64,000 nt of DNA, from the NCBI RefSeq assembly GCF_009901585.1, contig NZ_WXYO01000002.1:590769-654768 (forward strand), written 5' to 3'. Below, piece after piece: positions 63,591 through 64,000 of the stretch. The stretch is from Poritiphilus flavus. GTDB taxonomy: Bacteria; Bacteroidota; Bacteroidia; Flavobacteriales; Flavobacteriaceae. Numbering within the stretch: the first letter of the stretch is position 1; each line of letters opens with the position of its first letter. The notes under the pieces were generated by a model. It was given only the letters and a program-made list of their open reading frames with translations. It was not told the DNA's origin and did no database searches. The translations under genes were made by a program, and so were the position numbers.

Positions 63591-64000
63591 ATGAAACAGC
63601 TACTAACCACAACTTTTTTCATGTTAACTGCCTTGGGCTTTGCTCAAAATGAGGTTTCAGGTACGATTACTGATGAGAAGGGATTACCCTTATCAGGAGC
63701 GAATATTTACCTGGAAGGCACTTATGATGGTGCCTCCTCAGATGAAAATGGAAATTTCTCTTTTGAAACCACGGAAACAGGTACCCAAACCCTGGTAGTA
63801 TCCATGCTGGGTTACGACAGCCATTTAGAGGCTGGGGATGTTTCATACTTTAAAGGACTGAGCATTTCACTTTCAGAAGCCATAAACACCCTGAGCGGGG
63901 TCACCCTTACGGCAGGTACCTTTGAGGCTGGAGACAATTCCAAAGCTTCCGTACTGAAACCACTTGATATTGTTACAACGGCTGGTGCGGCCGGAGACTT
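63591..64000 (+). CDS. TonB-dependent receptor, 5' part only
   Basis: The reading frame opens with ATG at 63591 and runs off the window without a stop, so only about 136 residues are seen. A signal peptide (about residues 1-19, ending LGFAQ) is followed by a carboxypeptidase-like regulatory domain (VSGTITDEKGLPLSGANIYL, SDENGNFSF). The start of the plug domain follows (LKPLDIVTTAG). This is the usual beginning of an outer-membrane TonB-dependent receptor in Bacteroidota. Its substrate cannot be judged from the part present. Confidence 0.88.
   Translation, partial: MKQLLTTTFFMLTALGFAQNEVSGTITDEKGLPLSGANIYLEGTYDGASSDENGNFSFETTETGTQTLVVSMLGYDSHLEAGDVSYFKGLSISLSEAINTLSGVTLTAGTFEAGDNSKASVLKPLDIVTTAGAAGD

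Noticed and set aside
63434-63622. Minus-strand frame with a signal-peptide-like start (MKKVVVSSCFIF)
   Set aside because: It is the antisense of the signal peptide of the TonB receptor gene and of its control region; the hydrophobic look follows from the complementary strand, and no promoter or family match is seen.

Overview
The window looks like a chromosomal segment of a marine member of the Bacteroidota, most likely family Flavobacteriaceae. Supporting signs are Bacteroidota-type -7 promoter boxes (TAnnTTTG), many lipoprotein signal peptides in sugar-processing proteins, a membrane-anchored AraC regulator, a PadR/PspC/DUF2807 cluster, a TonB-dependent receptor with a carboxypeptidase-like N-terminal domain, and short dispersed repeats of the GAGCGCAGTCGAG type. 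The genus cannot be fixed from the sequence alone. No rRNA, tRNA, CRISPR array, insertion sequence or prophage gene was seen.

Region 1 (about 0-33.3 kb) is a large carbohydrate catabolism locus. A membrane AraC regulator diverges from an operon encoding a sodium:solute symporter, a DUF4434 protein, an AGE-type 2-epimerase, an exported GHL10-type glycosidase and an exported FAD oxidoreductase. Then come a minus-strand group (MFS transporter, D-tagatose/psicose-3-epimerase-like isomerase, ThuA lipoprotein) and a plus-strand operon (TIM-barrel isomerase, two Gfo/Idh/MocA dehydrogenases, zinc alcohol dehydrogenase, NAD epimerase, SGNH-PVC-type cytochrome fusion). A second minus operon carries an IlvD/Edd pentonate-type dehydratase, a GntP permease, a second PVC-type cytochrome protein and L-rhamnose mutarotase. 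A last plus operon carries two SDRs, a Tat-exported isomerase-like protein and a sulfatase, with a lipoprotein aldose 1-epimerase and a lipoprotein formylglycine-generating enzyme beside it. There is no SusC/SusD pair. The set suggests oxidation and epimerisation of small, possibly sulfated deoxy-sugars or sugar acids, partly in the periplasm, with inner-membrane uptake by three different permeases.

Region 2 (33.4-37.4 kb) pairs a periplasmic beta-propeller sensor that lacks a kinase with a glutamate-receptor-like potassium channel in a tight two-gene operon. Region 3 (37.5-51.7 kb) is mostly housekeeping or conserved flavobacterial genes: thioredoxin reductase, a PLP enzyme with a dipeptide epimerase, the PadR-PspC-DUF2807 stress-type operon, DUF4870, AIM24-like, DUF2461, NudK-like, MsrA and a PBP4-type carboxypeptidase. 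A 585-base gene-free stretch at 47.1-47.7 kb is built almost entirely of three kinds of repeat.

Region 4 (51.7-62.9 kb) is the most intriguing. It holds OxyR and Dps in divergent orientation, then a sigma-54 activator with a cyclic-nucleotide-binding domain, then three ACGA-N4-TCGT palindromes and a well-matched -24/-12 promoter ahead of an OsmC-family gene. Next is a NifJ-type pyruvate oxidoreductase that has lost three of the four cysteines expected to bind its proximal iron-sulfur cluster. Last is a TPR-histidine kinase-receiver-class III cyclase hybrid. A cyclic-nucleotide to sigma-54 circuit controlling OsmC, and perhaps NifJ, is a testable inference. The window ends inside a TonB-dependent receptor gene.
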